A stretch of DNA of 64,000 nucleotides from Vitellaria paradoxa (GCA_019916065.1 CM034237.1:59462090-59526089); one strand, 5' to 3'. Shown: positions 13,249 through 24,574, numbered from the stretch's first letter. Notes: generated from the letters alone by a model not told the origin. Translations and numbers: made by a program.

Positions 13249-13545
13249 TGACGTAGCTCGGCTACGAAGGAACAAGAAATAAAAGAAAAACGAAGAAGAA
13301 AGGCTGAAAGAAAAATTATTAGTTTCAATATTATCAAGTCTGTCTAAAAGAATAACGTAAGGTGCTATTTATAAGCACCAATAAAAACCCAAACCCTAAT
13401 AGGTAAATCCAAAATAAATACAATTAAATAAATAAACTAATTAATATTCCAGAAAAATATGAATAAATAAAGAAACTAATAATAATAAAAGTCATTGTTG
13501 GACTTGGGCCTTCTATCTCGTCTAGGCCTACTCCATGCTCCATCA
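13249..13545 (-). repeat. 5' LTR of the Ty3-gypsy element
   Basis: 297 bp, the direct partner of 6850-7148. On the minus strand it starts TGATGGAGCATGG and ends CGAGCTACGTCA. Confidence 0.93.
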
Positions 13546-14376
13546 TATATCTGCTAAAATCTCTGAAAGTATGCATAACCATAGTATTAGATATCCAAAG
13601 ATAAAGTTTTTACCCCAAATGATAGTATTAGTAACCAGGCACTATATAACATTACCAACAAGGCAAAATCCTAATCCCAAAGTCCCTAGAATTGTGTGCA
13701 ACCAAAAAAAAAAAAAAATGGAACATAAAAAGCCCAGGCAACCCTCCCACCAAGACACATCTTTCGAACAAAAGAGTATAAAGTTTGGATTTAAATCATC
13801 ACAGATTCTATGAATCCTATCACAAGGATTTTTTATAGGATCGTAAAACCTTAGGGTCATAAGATTTAGATTAAGATTTTAACAATTATGCATGTCTTTT
13901 CTCAAAGGCTAGCATGTTCATATTGGCGGACAACTGAAGGTATATCATATAAAAAAAAATGAATTCTTTAATCTTCATGTTACAGACAATATCTATTACA
14001 ACATCCTCTGTGTTTTTCAAAAAAGAATTGGCAGCAATATGGAAAACATCAAACAGTACACAAATATGTGTGAAAAAGAAATAACATCCAACCGATCGCT
14101 TAAATATTAAATAATCAAATAAAACAAAAACTGAAGAGATGAATGTGGGACAATAAAGCATAAAATGGCCAAAAGCCCTTAGCTTACTGATTTCGCTGAC
14201 TGTACCAACTCAATGTTGGATGTTTCAAATAAAAACATATCATAAATTCTTCTATTAGCTTGAGCTTTCAGAAAAACTAATAGGTGCTAGCAAACTACAA
14301 CAGGAAGAGATCCTGTCCCTAGAATCTCACTGCCTATAAGATAACTACAATATTTGCATAATCTTAGCCTGCTTAT
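13546..14376. other. Derlin-2 intron sequence outside the retroelement
   Basis: AT-rich. It was scanned for the missing Derlin exon and none was recognised on either strand. No RNA gene or repeat was recognised. Confidence 0.5.
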
Positions 14377-14534
14377 CATCCCCCCGACGAGAACGATCCC
14401 AGTCAAAACAGTGGCACCGAAAAAGAGCATACAAAAGAAATCTGCAGTCCTCCCCCTGAAAGAATTTCTTCAAGAAGCTTTGCAGTATCGAGCAGAAAGA
14501 ACATGTGGAAGAGGAAGTCCAAGTCTGGCATTTT

Positions 14535-15431
14535 CAAGATCCAAACTCTTAGAACAAACACCACTCGTTGCAGACGAAGTTAGATCAACATTCTATGTTT
14601 ATTCATGTTTCATAAAAGAAATGAGCAAGAATTAGGCTGTGTGGTTACAAAAATTTTTAATTTTTTTATAATTTTTTCGTCTTATACGATTTTTTGGTTA
14701 AAATTTAAATTTTTTTATAACTTTTAGTTTTTAATTTTTAGGTATGTTAACTGTACTTACGAACAAAAAAATTACGTAATTCTTAAAAAAAAAGTAGAAA
14801 AATAAAAAATCAATTTTTTGTTATTTTCTTGTACAAATAGATAACTTTTAACTAAGGAGACGTTTGTAGTCCCAAAAAAAAATCAATGGATGGGATTGAT
14901 GTATGTAAAAATGATAGTGGATAAAATGTGATGGAGAGATTTAAAAATTTTTAAATTTTTGAAATTTTTTGAGTTTTGTTGTAGTTCCAAACTAACCCTA
15001 AATATACTTAAATTTGTCAGTTATTTTTTTTTATGAATAATACACTTAAAAATTATGATTTTTTAAAAATAAATTTTAATTAGAGAGAGAAAGAGAGAGA
15101 GATTAGCAAGGTTTTGTCAAACATTCAGATTCACGGAATAAGATCGGTCAAGCGCGGAGAACAGGGAGGAGCTGGTGTAAACGGAGTTAAAAAGACCGAA
15201 AAGTACAAAGCTTCGTACATATTTACTTCTTAGGCTTAAGGTCATGTTTGGCTGTCCGAAATTGTGAACGAAAAACGACTTGTGGTCGGCATGAGACACT
15301 CGATATGTGTGGATACAAAAACACCAAATGCCAACGGTTCCCCATACTTCCAATTCCAGAAACATTAATTGCCTTTTCAGCTTCTCTGCGGAATTCAGCT
15401 CTCTCTCTCTCTGAACCATATCCATCCATCC
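14535..15431. other. Region between the Derlin-2 remnant and SUFB; SUFB promoter and 5' UTR
   Basis: 14640-15000 is very AT-rich, bounded by GGCTGTGTGGTTAC and CCAAACTAACCC, so it may be a decayed MITE. A GA-rich run (15086-15103) and a CT-rich run (15403-15414) lie upstream of the SUFB start, as is usual for plant 5' UTRs. No first Derlin exon was found here. Confidence 0.45.
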
Positions 15432-18400
15432 ATGGCTTCTCTTCTCGCCTAACGGTATATCGAGCTTTTCTCCTCAAACCCACGCCGAAACACCGAAAAT
15501 TTCAAAAACTTTTTATACAAAACTTGAAACCCTCAAGTCTTTAACCCCTAAAAACCCTAACATCAGGCTATTCAAGGTCAGAGCAGATGTTGGATACGAG
15601 CCCAAGACTCTCGATCCGGACCTTTCAAGTGCTTCTTCCTCTACGGGTAAGCTTTCAAACGATGACGACCCACTTCAGAAATTCCTCAAACGGGACTACA
15701 AATGGGGATTCAAGGAGGACATCGACTCGTTCTCGATTCCCAAGGGGCTCTCGGAGGAAACGATTCGATTGATTTCGTCGCGTAAGAACGAACCCGATTG
15801 GATGCTTGATTTTAGATTGAATTCTTATGAGAAATTCCTTAGACTGACCGAACCCAAGTGGTCCGACAATCGGTACCCTCCGATTGATTTTCAGGGTCTA
15901 TGTTATTACTCCGAACCCAAAAAGAAACCAACTTTGAATAGCCTCGATGAGGCTGATCCCGAGCTTATTAGATACTTTGACAAGCTGGGTGTTCCCTTGA
16001 ATGAACGGAATCGATTGGCTAATGTTGCCGTTGATGCCGTTCTTGATAGTGTTTCGATTGCCACCACCCACAGGAAGACATTAGAGAAGCTGGTGTGATT
16101 TTTTGTTCCATATCTGAGGCAATTAGGGAACACCCAGATTTAGTTCAGAAGTATCTAGGCAGGGTTGTTCCACCTGATGATAATTACTATGCTGCTTTGA
16201 ATTCAGCTGTGTTTAGTGATGGTTCATTTTGTTACATACCTAAGGATACAAAGTGCCCTATGCAAATCTCGACTTATTTCCGTATAAATGCGATGGAAAC
16301 TGGGCAATTCGAGAGGACGCTTATAGTTGCAGAAGATAGGAGTTTTGTGGAGTATTTGGAGGGATGCACTGCGCCTTCTTACGACACGAACCAACTTCAT
16401 GCCGCCGTGGTTGAGTTGTATTGTGCTGAGGGTGCGGAGATTAAGTACTCCACCGTGCAAAATTGGTACGCTGGCGATGAGGAAGGGAGGGGAGGGATTT
16501 ATAATTTTGTGACGAAGCGGGGTCTATGTGCTGGGGCTAGATCGAAGATATCCTGGACACAGGTGGAGACGGGGTCAGCCATTACTTGGAAGTACCCGAG
16601 TGTTGTTTTGGAGGGTGATGATACAGTGGGTGAGTTCTATTCTGTGGCATTGACTAATAATCATCAGCAGGCAGACACGGGAACAAAGATGATTCACAAA
16701 GGGAAGAATACTAGAAGTAGAATAATTTCAAAGGGCATTTCGGCTGGTAATTCAAGGAACTGTTACCGGGGGCTTGTTCAGGCTCTGTCGAGGGCGGATA
16801 ATGCTCGGAATTCTTCACAGTGTGATTCAATGCTCATCGGTGATAATGCAGCTGCCAACACTTATCCATACATCCAGGTAATTTTTTCACCTGCTTGCCC
16901 GATTTAAATTATTTTACCCAGAACTACTTGGTAGATATATGTAATCCATATTTTAGCTCGTTTGAAATTTAGTAGTAAATTTTGTGTAGTGCAAGCTTGA
17001 TAAGTTGTTCCTTCCATGTCATGACTCGTTATTCTAGTGTTTGGCCCTTGAACTGGAGACCATGCAATTGTATGGTCCAAACTTTTACATTCTGGGGAAA
17101 GTCTTTGTCCATTACTTGCACTGAGCAAAAGATAAAGTAACATAAAACTAAGCATGTTTATAGGTTGGACATACTGAATTTGTCTCAAGTCTTTCATTGT
17201 TTGATGGTTAATTTTTTGCCTGATTGTTCATCTAATGTTTGGATCAACTGTCAAGTTGTGTTGGAGAGTATGTTAATCAAAGGAAGCACATGGTGTGGAG
17301 ATCATTTAAATGAGATAGGATAGTTTTTGAATGTCATAGCAGGAATAGTTCCAATTAGTAGTAAATGCATGACTATGGGTGAGTTGGAGTGATAAAAAGT
17401 GAGATAAAATGTGATTTGGGAAAACTTTTTGCGTTTGGTGCACACATCTCAAACCACATTTTTTGGAGATGAATAGTAAGATTCTTATTCTGACGGATTG
17501 GATTTCCGTTTGGATGGATTCAAAATTTCGGGCAGTCATGGCTGCTTTGCACTACAATCCATCCAAACGGATTGTAGAAACCGTTTGTACGGAAGTTAGC
17601 TGTGCGAATCCGTCGGAACGGTTTCTACAATCTGTTAGAATGGTTGCTACAACCTCACAAAAAATAGTCAAAGTGGGTGTCATTCTGTAGTTTGAGAGTC
17701 CATGGTGAGAATGGTGAAAATTTTTTTGCTATTTAATTAACCGAATTCTAGTTATCGACTTTTTTTTGAAAGATATTGAAGTTTTTTTAAATTTTGAGAA
17801 GGCGGGAATGTGTAGAAATATATAGAGATTTTCAAAAGTTTTCAAAGATTTTTATCAAAATTTAGTTCGCCAAACGCATCCTATCTGTATGAGAAGTGTT
17901 GTAAACCAAGTGTGATGCAGGGGTGATGAGGCTAGATATCGTTCTAGGAACGAAAATTGCTGGGGATGGTTTCTTCGTGACCTCGTGTTCAAGTTATGCA
18001 TATTGGGAAATTTTATTTGTCTTGGGATGTTTGTGTCCTTGAGAGGACTTTTTGGCGTTGCTTATATTTAATTAGCGCATTGTTACAAACCACTGTGTGA
18101 TGGACAAGACTGAACAAATGCAAAATCATTATAGACAGTTGAGATTATCATCTATAAATGGTAATAAAATCTGCTTAAGAAATAAATTAGATTTGTTTTG
18201 AGGCTTTATAAGATGAAAGAATGTTCTCTTCCAACGTCGTATCCTCCTGAAAGATTGTTGACCCGTCTTTTTAATTCCTGATAAGATACATTTTTTTAAG
18301 GGAAAACTTACAAATATGAGCAGAAACCAATATAAAAAAGAATGAATTTCACTATGATCTTGCTAATATAAGATGTTTTGCTGTAGTTATATTGAATTTC

Positions 18401-18724
18401 TTTTAGTCAATGCAGTATTGCTTTTCTTTCATTGTCCCCACAAATGGGAAGCTTTTTCCTACTTTAGTTGCTTAATGGATTAATCGAATCCCCCTTCCTA
18501 TACAGGTGAAGAACCCGACAGCCCGCATAGAACATGAAGCCACCACCTCGAAAATTGGTGAAGATCAATTGTTTTACTTCCAACAGAGAGGTATTGACTA
18601 TGAGAAAGCCATGGCAGCCATGATTTCTGGATTTTGCAGGGATGTTTTCAACGAGCTTCCCGATGAGTTTGGCGCTGAAGTGAATCAGCTTATGAGCTTG
18701 AAGTTGGAAGGATCTGTCGGTTAA
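15432..18724 (+). CDS. SUFB: SUFB (ABCI8), plastid Fe-S cluster scaffold subunit, two single-base frameshifts
   Basis: SufB is the core of the plastid SufBC2D complex that builds Fe-S clusters in the stroma; clusters assemble on SufB with energy from the SufC ATPase. Coding exons are 15432-16877 and 18506-18724, joined VQ...TYPYIQ / [21 protein letters not shown], phase 0. The protein would be about 554 residues, the normal plant length. It starts MASLLA and then, after an extra T at 15450, NGISSFSP, which is the usual plant N-terminus and a plastid transit peptide. The frame then runs open to 16089, where one base is missing (RKTLEK / [10 protein letters not shown], an expected GCT codon reads CT). 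The rest is open to the TAA. The beta-helix core is intact, including [10 protein letters not shown], whose Cys corresponds to the conserved scaffold Cys of SufB. The frame errors exactly cancel in length (+1, -1), but the intervening 213 codons would be misread. For an essential gene, assembly error is the simpler reading. Confidence 0.95.
17377..17881. mobile_element. MITE-like element in the SUFB intron
   Basis: About 505 bp bounded by GGGTGAGTTGGAG and CGTTTGG-type inverted ends (right end CCAAACGCATCC), flanked on both sides by TAT. The left end (GGAGTGATAAAAAGTGAGATAAAATG, split here as GGAGTGATAAAAAG plus TGAGATAAAATG) is shared with the element at 56413, so the two belong to one family. 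Class uncertain. Confidence 0.5.
17505..17632. repeat. Two adjacent perfect inverted repeats inside the SUFB-intron MITE
   Basis: First hairpin: TCCGTTTGGATGGATT (17505-17520) against its exact reverse complement at 17556-17571. Second hairpin: GATTGTAGAAACCGTT (17570-17585) against its exact reverse complement at 17617-17632. The two stems overlap by 2 nt. Confidence 0.85.
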
Positions 18725-20350
18725 GTAGTAGGCCTCCTAGTTCAGCCAATAAAGCTCCTTGTAGGGAAATTTCATAAAAATCTTGTTTGTTGAATCTGTA
18801 AACCCGCAAAAAGTTTTTCCTTTTTTTTTTAAAACTATTTTTGTATTTGATATTGATATGAAAGGCATAATATGTATATGATGTGCGAATGTATGTACAG
18901 ATTTTTAGTTTTTGGCTTTTGAATCTCCAGTTCTAGATCTTAGAAATGGCTCATCACAGGATCAATTGTACCAAAATATTGCCTTTATCGAAGCACTTAT
19001 TTGCTGGATGCAATGAATGGCTTATATCAGAATCAATTGTACCAAAAATGAATTTTGCATTGAAGCACTGGGTTTTGATGGATACAAACAATGCTTATTA
19101 GCCACTCTTTTAAAAATGAAAATGTAAGATTTGGGGCATGCGTTAAACCTTCTTAATTACCGGCCTTTCAATTGTTTGAAAATGAAATGAAGCATCTATG
19201 TTGAATACTTGTTTGACATGGAAACATAAGAATATACACACACACACATATATATTTATATATATATATATGTTGATGGAGCCTGGTTGATTTTAAGAAA
19301 AAGAGCAGTTGAGCTATGGGTTTAACGATGCCTACTTTTTTTATTTTTTATTTTTTTGTGCCGTTAAATTAAAATAAATTAAATATGTTATATAATAAGT
19401 ATTCCATCACATAAGAGAGCCTTTGTTTTTGTTTGGCCGATGCTGTTTGATGCCTATAAAATACTTTGGTTCTCGGGAGACTTATGGAAGTTGCAAATCT
19501 CAGCAATTCATTGTCACATTTCATTAATTTAAGCATTCTTACTACTAATATATTTGAAGATTGAACAATTGGATACCACTGATAAATTTTATAATCAATC
19601 AAAGTGTTTTGAACTTCAAAATAATTGATGTCTTTGTGCTCTACTTTTTTTTTTTTCTCGATTTTTACTTTTATTTCTTATTTTTTAAATGTGCCTGGTT
19701 GCAAATGAAGAAATCATTGAGTATTAAATCAATACAATCAAGAGAGTTGACAAACTAATTCTAGTTTCTTTGAAGAACTATTTGGGGAAAGCTCGTTCTA
19801 CAAACATCCAAATTCACTAAGTTAGACAAGTTATGCATTTCATTTATGTGATTTGATCCATTCTGTCTTAGTTATTTTCCTCCCTAACTAATTGGTTGAA
19901 GGATTCATTCATGTTGAACAGCTAACCGTCTCAATCATTGAACTCTTTTTTTTTTTTTTTTTTTTTTTCAAATAACATTTTAACCCTATTATGTAATATC
20001 CCAATTCACATATGGTTATAAATGCTATTATGTCAAAATTTTTTATAAGAATGAAGTATCTGATTATAAATAATTACTTATTAAAAAAATAAATCGAAAA
20101 CAAGTTTTATATTGTAGAAATATCATCATCACATTATTCTAACCATAAATTTTGATAAGAAATTCATATTATAAAATACTCATGTCAGTCTAATCATAAA
20201 TTCTAATAAAAATTCTGAAAGTACATCATTTTTCTTATTTTTATGATATGAACGATTAAAGTTTTAATTTTTTTTCCCTTCTTCTAATTGGCCTTAAATC
20301 TTAAAAAGCTAAAATTTACAATCATCTTTTACTTGTATTAATGTCCAAAA

Positions 20351-20584
20351 TCAACATATGAAAATTTGATTGGGACAGAATAAATAAGCACCATCTGTGC
20401 ATCGATCCCCGCATAAGCATGAAAAGAGAGCTGTGGTAGTAACTAATTTCAAATCCCTTAGAAAAATCTGGGCGGCTGGGTTCGGTTGACTCTCATCGAA
20501 GGTATCGTCCCTTCCAACCACACGACTGAAAGCACCATTCTCAGGCCGGCTTGCCATTTGATTTATGGTTGGTTTACCATTCAA
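20351..20584 (-). other. Unrecognised 77-codon open frame in a GC-richer island
   Basis: The open frame has mixed amino-acid composition (for example VVGRDDTFDESQPNP and a Cys-rich tail with C-L-C-G-D-R-C) and is much less AT-rich than the DNA on either side. No family is recognised. It could be a fragment of a larger pseudogene or of a captured exon; no clear start context or splice sites support an intact gene. Confidence 0.25.
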
Positions 20585-21544
20585 GATTGAGTTTGGAAAA
20601 TCTTACTTGATAAAATAATATATATATATTTAAAATATTTTACATCAAAATAATATTATTTTAATTCAATTGAGTTAATTGTTTTGTTTTATAATATTTT
20701 AAACATATTATTTACTCAGTCGAACTATTCCTAAATTAAACCTGCACCTTGACTTAAAACTAATTATACTAGACAATATTAACTCTACAACCAGTCATTA
20801 ACAGAATTTATTATCATAATGATACGATCAATTTCTGGGTCAATTATTTTATACAAAATAATTTTTAAATTGATCTTTTATCGGCAAAACCATATATAGT
20901 ATATAAAGATTTGATAATAAAAGACTTTTAAAAATATTTTTTTAAAATTATAGAGCCTCCATCCTTTAGTGGAAAATACTATTAAGTCAGAAAAATATAT
21001 AAGAAAATGAAAGCAGAATAAAGTGACATTAATAGAGTTGTAATTGAAATAAATTTTTACATTTTGAGATATTTTTTTAATTGTATATTATTACTGTTTT
21101 TTTTTTTTAATATAATGCCTTCTTCTCCCCGTTGGAAAATTCTGGTCTTGCATGGAAATACGGCAATACATTATTGGAAATGACATAAATTAATTCGTAA
21201 GTGTACATTGTACATGGGCCAGGCAAGCTTCATGTTTACCCTTTTGAATTTGGAGCTGGTTCGATCTCTTCCACACACCAATTAATATACATTAAACAAT
21301 TAATGTCCCGTGAAGTAGATAATTAATTATATTTTTACTTCGACGACGTTCTTGCTCAACCAGACAAGCGTGGTGCATAATTCAATGTTTATTTATATAT
21401 AAATCTCCAAGTCAACGTTAACTGTATTGCTTTAAATTTTAAATACACATACAACTTAAATTATAAATTCTGCTTTCTTGAACTGGGGATGGCTACTTCT
21501 TCCAGTGTCAATGCTCGTATTTCGCCAATCAACATTATAACAAT

Positions 21545-21547
<3 letters not shown>

Positions 21548-21599
<52 letters not shown>
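21548..21599. repeat. (TC)n microsatellite
   Basis: 26 uninterrupted TC units. Confidence 0.95.
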
Positions 21600-21601
<2 letters not shown>

Positions 21602-22407
21602 ATTTTCTATTTTAAAAACAGTCATGATTGTGTACGTGAAACGGTCTCAATTTGGTCACTTCTTGTAGCACCTCCCAAAATCACTACGAAACGAGCTTAA
21701 AGGGGAGAGATTATTCATCATTGTCAAATGTATGTTTGATCGTGAGATATGGGGGGTGAGATTAAATTGTTGATTCTATGAGATCGGTTATACTTTATAT
21801 TGTTGTTTTATTTGATTACGAAATTTAAAATCTCCTTCTCGATCTCTCTCCTTTTTTTTTTTAAATAGTATAATTAATTCTTAAGATGATAATATTATTA
21901 CTCACCAAAATATTGTGTGTATATGTATGACTTCTATATTTAAATTAATTTGTCACTAAGTTTTATATATTTAAAATTGACTTATGTCAAATTTTCTATC
22001 AAATCACATCTATTATCTCAATAAATATCTCACCAACAAAATATCAAACAATAGTTACACGTAACAATTAATCTCATATTATATTAAATCTTATATATTA
22101 TGATATGACGTTACTTAATTATCAGATATCTTACTTATCATTTAATGAATCCTTGTAATCAAACTTAATATATATATATATATATATATATATTGATCAC
22201 AACAACATATTCTAATATTTTTGTTTGCCGTAGTAAGCAATTTTGTTGCTAATTAGTTCTCCAGCTCAGAACCTGTTTTCAATTCAATTATTTTCCACCA
22301 AACATTAGTGCACATGCATTGCTCCATCACCATACATAATATGACTTCTTCAGATGACCCCACATTACATGGATGGATGGATCGATGGTATCAACTCTTC
22401 ATTTCCC

Positions 22408-22415
22408 TATAAATA
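22408..22415 (+). promoter_or_regulatory. TATA box of the small basic-protein gene
   Basis: TATAAATA lies 94 bp upstream of the ATG at 22502, with a CT-rich leader (22457-22482) between them. This is the usual plant core promoter layout. Confidence 0.6.
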
Positions 22416-22501
22416 TTGCCTCAAAACAATCCCATTTTTCATTAATAATCATTTACTTCTCTCTCTCTCTCTTTCTCTCTCTGCTTTTGTTGAAGAATTA
22501 A

Positions 22502-22852
22502 ATGAGTCTCCTGCGTAGACCACATGCATACTCAAAGGTGGAAAAAGAAGACCCAGAAGTGATGAAGCATCGAAGAGCACAGTTCTTGATCTACAAAGTA
22601 CTAGAACGAGCCGATGATGATTTCCCTAGGAGAAGACCATTGTCGTCATGCTCGAGAGTTAGAATATGTAAGCTGAGGATTAAGATCGGGAAGAGATTGA
22701 AGAGGTTGAGGAAAAGCAGCATGGTACTAACCATATATGCGGCTAAAGGAGTTATTTGTCAATTGAAGACTTGGAAGCGCTTGCTTCATATCCGTGGCGG
22801 ACAGGCCATGGTCAAGAGTTTTAATCCTTGTCCCTTGTTTGGTCGAAATTAA
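22502..22852 (+). CDS. Small basic plant protein of unknown function, 116 residues
   Basis: Single-exon open frame with ATG at 22502 and TAA at 22850-22852, preceded by a TATA box and CT-rich leader and followed by AT-rich 3' sequence. The protein starts MSLLRRPHAYSKVEKEDPE, then KHRRAQFLIYKVLE, and has a strongly basic middle (RVRICKLRIKIGKRLKRLR) and a C-terminal Lys/Arg-rich stretch (QLKTWKRLLHIRGG). No signal peptide or clear membrane segment was seen. The composition and promoter make it a credible gene; I recall no named function. The basic centre could suit nucleic-acid or calmodulin binding, but that is speculation. Confidence 0.7.
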   Translation: MSLLRRPHAYSKVEKEDPEVMKHRRAQFLIYKVLERADDDFPRRRPLSSCSRVRICKLRIKIGKRLKRLRKSSMVLTIYAAKGVICQLKTWKRLLHIRGGQAMVKSFNPCPLFGRN

Positions 22853-23403
22853 GTTAATTTCCATTGTTTTGGTATTATACTTCTGCTTTTTGTTTTTTGT
22901 TCCTTTTTTTTTTTTTGGTCTTTGTTGGGGAAGGGGTTTGAGAAAAATAAGATTGCTATCATGTATATAAGGGTCTTCCAAATTTGTACTGAGATTGACA
23001 CCTTATTAATTAATAATTATAATAATAATTCTATAATTTTCTTTTAGTTTTTCAGCCTTTTGTGCTAAGAATTATTTCTATTTTTTAATGAAATTTGAAG
23101 GAATTATGTGGAGGTATTATCTATTTTTGAGCTGAAATAAAGGTCATCAATTTGGCTTGATTTAATTAGTTTTGTGTACGTATAAAATTATGTATATATA
23201 TATATGATGGTCCCTAAGGATTACTTACACTCAAAATCTAATTAAAAATGTCGGGAATATTTAAAGATCATAATATGGAAGAAATGAGAATTATACTGGG
23301 TGATAAAAACTATCAGATTAAATGACAAGTTGGATGGATATATACACTTACCTCATATTACTTGGTTAATAGTCACATTTACTAATAAATTTAATCATAT
23401 TCA
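22853..23403. other. 3' flank of the small gene
   Basis: AT-rich with a (TA)n run near 23192. Nothing else was recognised. Confidence 0.5.
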
Positions 23404-23429
23404 TTACACTAGTAGAAAGAGGGGTATTA

Positions 23430-23642
23430 GCGACCGCCACAAGCGGTCGCTAAAGGTAAAATAGCGGTCGCTAAAAGTATTAGCGACGGCTTAGCGACCG
23501 CGTCAAGCAAGTCGCATTTGGGTCGTCGCTAAAAAGTATTAGCGACCCCAAAGGCGGTCGCTAAAGTTTTTGCGACCGCGCCTGCGACCGCTTGAGTTAA
23601 AAACGTCAGACAATTAGCGACCGCTTCTAGCGGTCGCTAATA
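23430..23642. repeat. Left subterminal array of the CACTA element
   Basis: About ten copies, in both orientations, of the core AGCGACCGC / GCGGTCGCT. Some pair into perfect palindromes with 3-5 nt loops, for example at 23430-23454 and 23619-23642. In CACTA elements such arrays bind the element's TnpA-type protein. Confidence 0.85.
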
Positions 23643-24362
23643 CATAAAAAAATTAAAAAAAAAACAGAAAAATAAAAAAACAGCAACATACAAAAATTTT
23701 AAAAAAAAACATAAAAAAATTACATTACACAGTAAAAAAAAAAATTCAACAATAACATTTCAATAATTAATATTACATTTCACAACCAACAATTAAAAAA
23801 AAAATATTCCAATCAAACAACCAACATCCAACATTAACAGCAAATATATGAAACTAACAAATTAATGAGTAAGTAAAATAAAAAAAAACACACAATAATA
23901 TATACATGCATGCATAGATGAATCAGCAAACCCTAACCACAAAAACAAAAAAAAAAAATTATTTACATTCATCCAATAATAAACAAAAAAATCAGAAAAT
24001 AAAAAAAATAATTCAAACTAAAAAAAAAAAATCAAACCTGGTGGTGTGGTAGTGAGGCCTCCAAATAACTCTAATACACAAAAAAAAATTATTAGTGAGA
24101 GAGAGGAAAAGAGAGAGAGAGAAACAAAGAACAAGAGAAAGCAAAAGAGAGAGAGAGAGAGAGAGAGCTAGAGAGGGAGAACTTACGGGTGGCGGTGGCG
24201 CCGGCGCCGGCGCCGGCGTCCGGCTATGGCAGCGGCGGCAAAGGGAGGAGGGCAGGGAGGAGAAAGGGGCCGGGGGAGAGAGGAGAGAGCGCGGGGGAGG
24301 GAAAGGAAAAAGAGGGAGGGAAAGAGGAAAAAAAAGAGAGGCGTTCTGCCCGATTTAATTAG

Positions 24363-24574
24363 AGTATTAGCGACCGCCTAAAGCGGTCGCTAATGCTGTT
24401 GTCTAAAAGATATTAGCGACCGCCATAAGCGGTCGCCCGAATTTTTTCGTCGCCTTTTCTTTTGCGCACTTGATTAGCGACGCCCAATATAGCGACCGCT
24501 TTAAGCGGTCGCTAATAACATTATAGCGACCGCCAAAAGCGGTCGCCCGAATTTTTCACTCGCCGATTAGTCAA
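24363..24574. repeat. Right subterminal array of the CACTA element
   Basis: Same core AGCGACCGC / GCGGTCGC in both orientations, as four hairpin-like pairs (near 24366, 24412, 24493, 24522). Confidence 0.85.

Larger units (their letters stand above)
6850..13545 (-). mobile_element. Ty3-gypsy LTR retrotransposon with C-terminal chromodomain (chromovirus)
   Basis: Full-length element on the minus strand: 5' LTR 13249-13545, primer-binding site 13235-13245, gag-pol 12141 down to 7079, polypurine tract about 7149-7159, 3' LTR 6850-7148. Domain order gag zinc knuckle - protease - RT - RNase H - integrase - chromodomain identifies a chromovirus. The LTRs differ by about eight substitutions and one 2-bp gap (counted by eye), so insertion is fairly recent. 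No 5-bp target duplication matches if the ends are TG...CA (flanks AAATA and TATAT); a 4-bp ATAT repeat appears if one base pair of each terminus is moved. It lies between Derlin-2 exons, in the same direction as the gene. Confidence 0.93.
5418..14534 (-). pseudogene. Derlin-2-like (ER-associated degradation) gene remnant, interrupted by a Ty3-gypsy element
   Basis: Derlins are rhomboid-fold ER membrane proteins that help extract misfolded proteins for degradation. Three exons are recognisable. 14377-14534 encodes DLDFLFHMFFL, ARYCK, LLEE and TADFF..LFFGATVLTGIVLVGGM, but only by switching frame at least three times. 6464-6517 encodes VLLGFSVLVGASAWVDLL with clean splice sites. 5418-5582 encodes GMMAGHAYYFLDVVYPLMTG...LQTPSFI..LFADVPVVVARPANVRFAPPQM and then TAG; an in-frame EAQQN and TAA follow, so the TAG may be premature. 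The exon that should join GGM to the VLLGFS exon (about 50 residues, with the PYISETF and WSKQNPF motifs of the family) was not found in 6518-6849 or 13546-14376. The donor expected after GGM reads ATAAGC. No first exon was found upstream. The 6.7-kb retroelement sits between exons in the same orientation. Taken together this is a probable pseudogene; the exon identities are secure. Confidence 0.8.
18725..22407. other. AT-rich intergenic region
   Basis: Holds the SUFB 3' UTR, several (AT)n and (T)n runs, and a (TC)n microsatellite. No gene was recognised apart from the unexplained open frame at 20351-20584. Confidence 0.5.

Noticed and set aside
14640..15000. Candidate MITE upstream of SUFB
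   Set aside because: The ends are only weakly complementary and no target duplication matches.
24095..24358. Open frame rich in Arg/Glu/Gly on the plus strand
   Set aside because: It is a translation of GA and GGC simple repeats inside the CACTA element and has no gene-like composition.
23430..24574. Regularly repeated palindromes resembling a CRISPR array
   Set aside because: The context is a plant CACTA element, spacing is irregular, repeats occur in both orientations, and there are no unique equal-length spacers.
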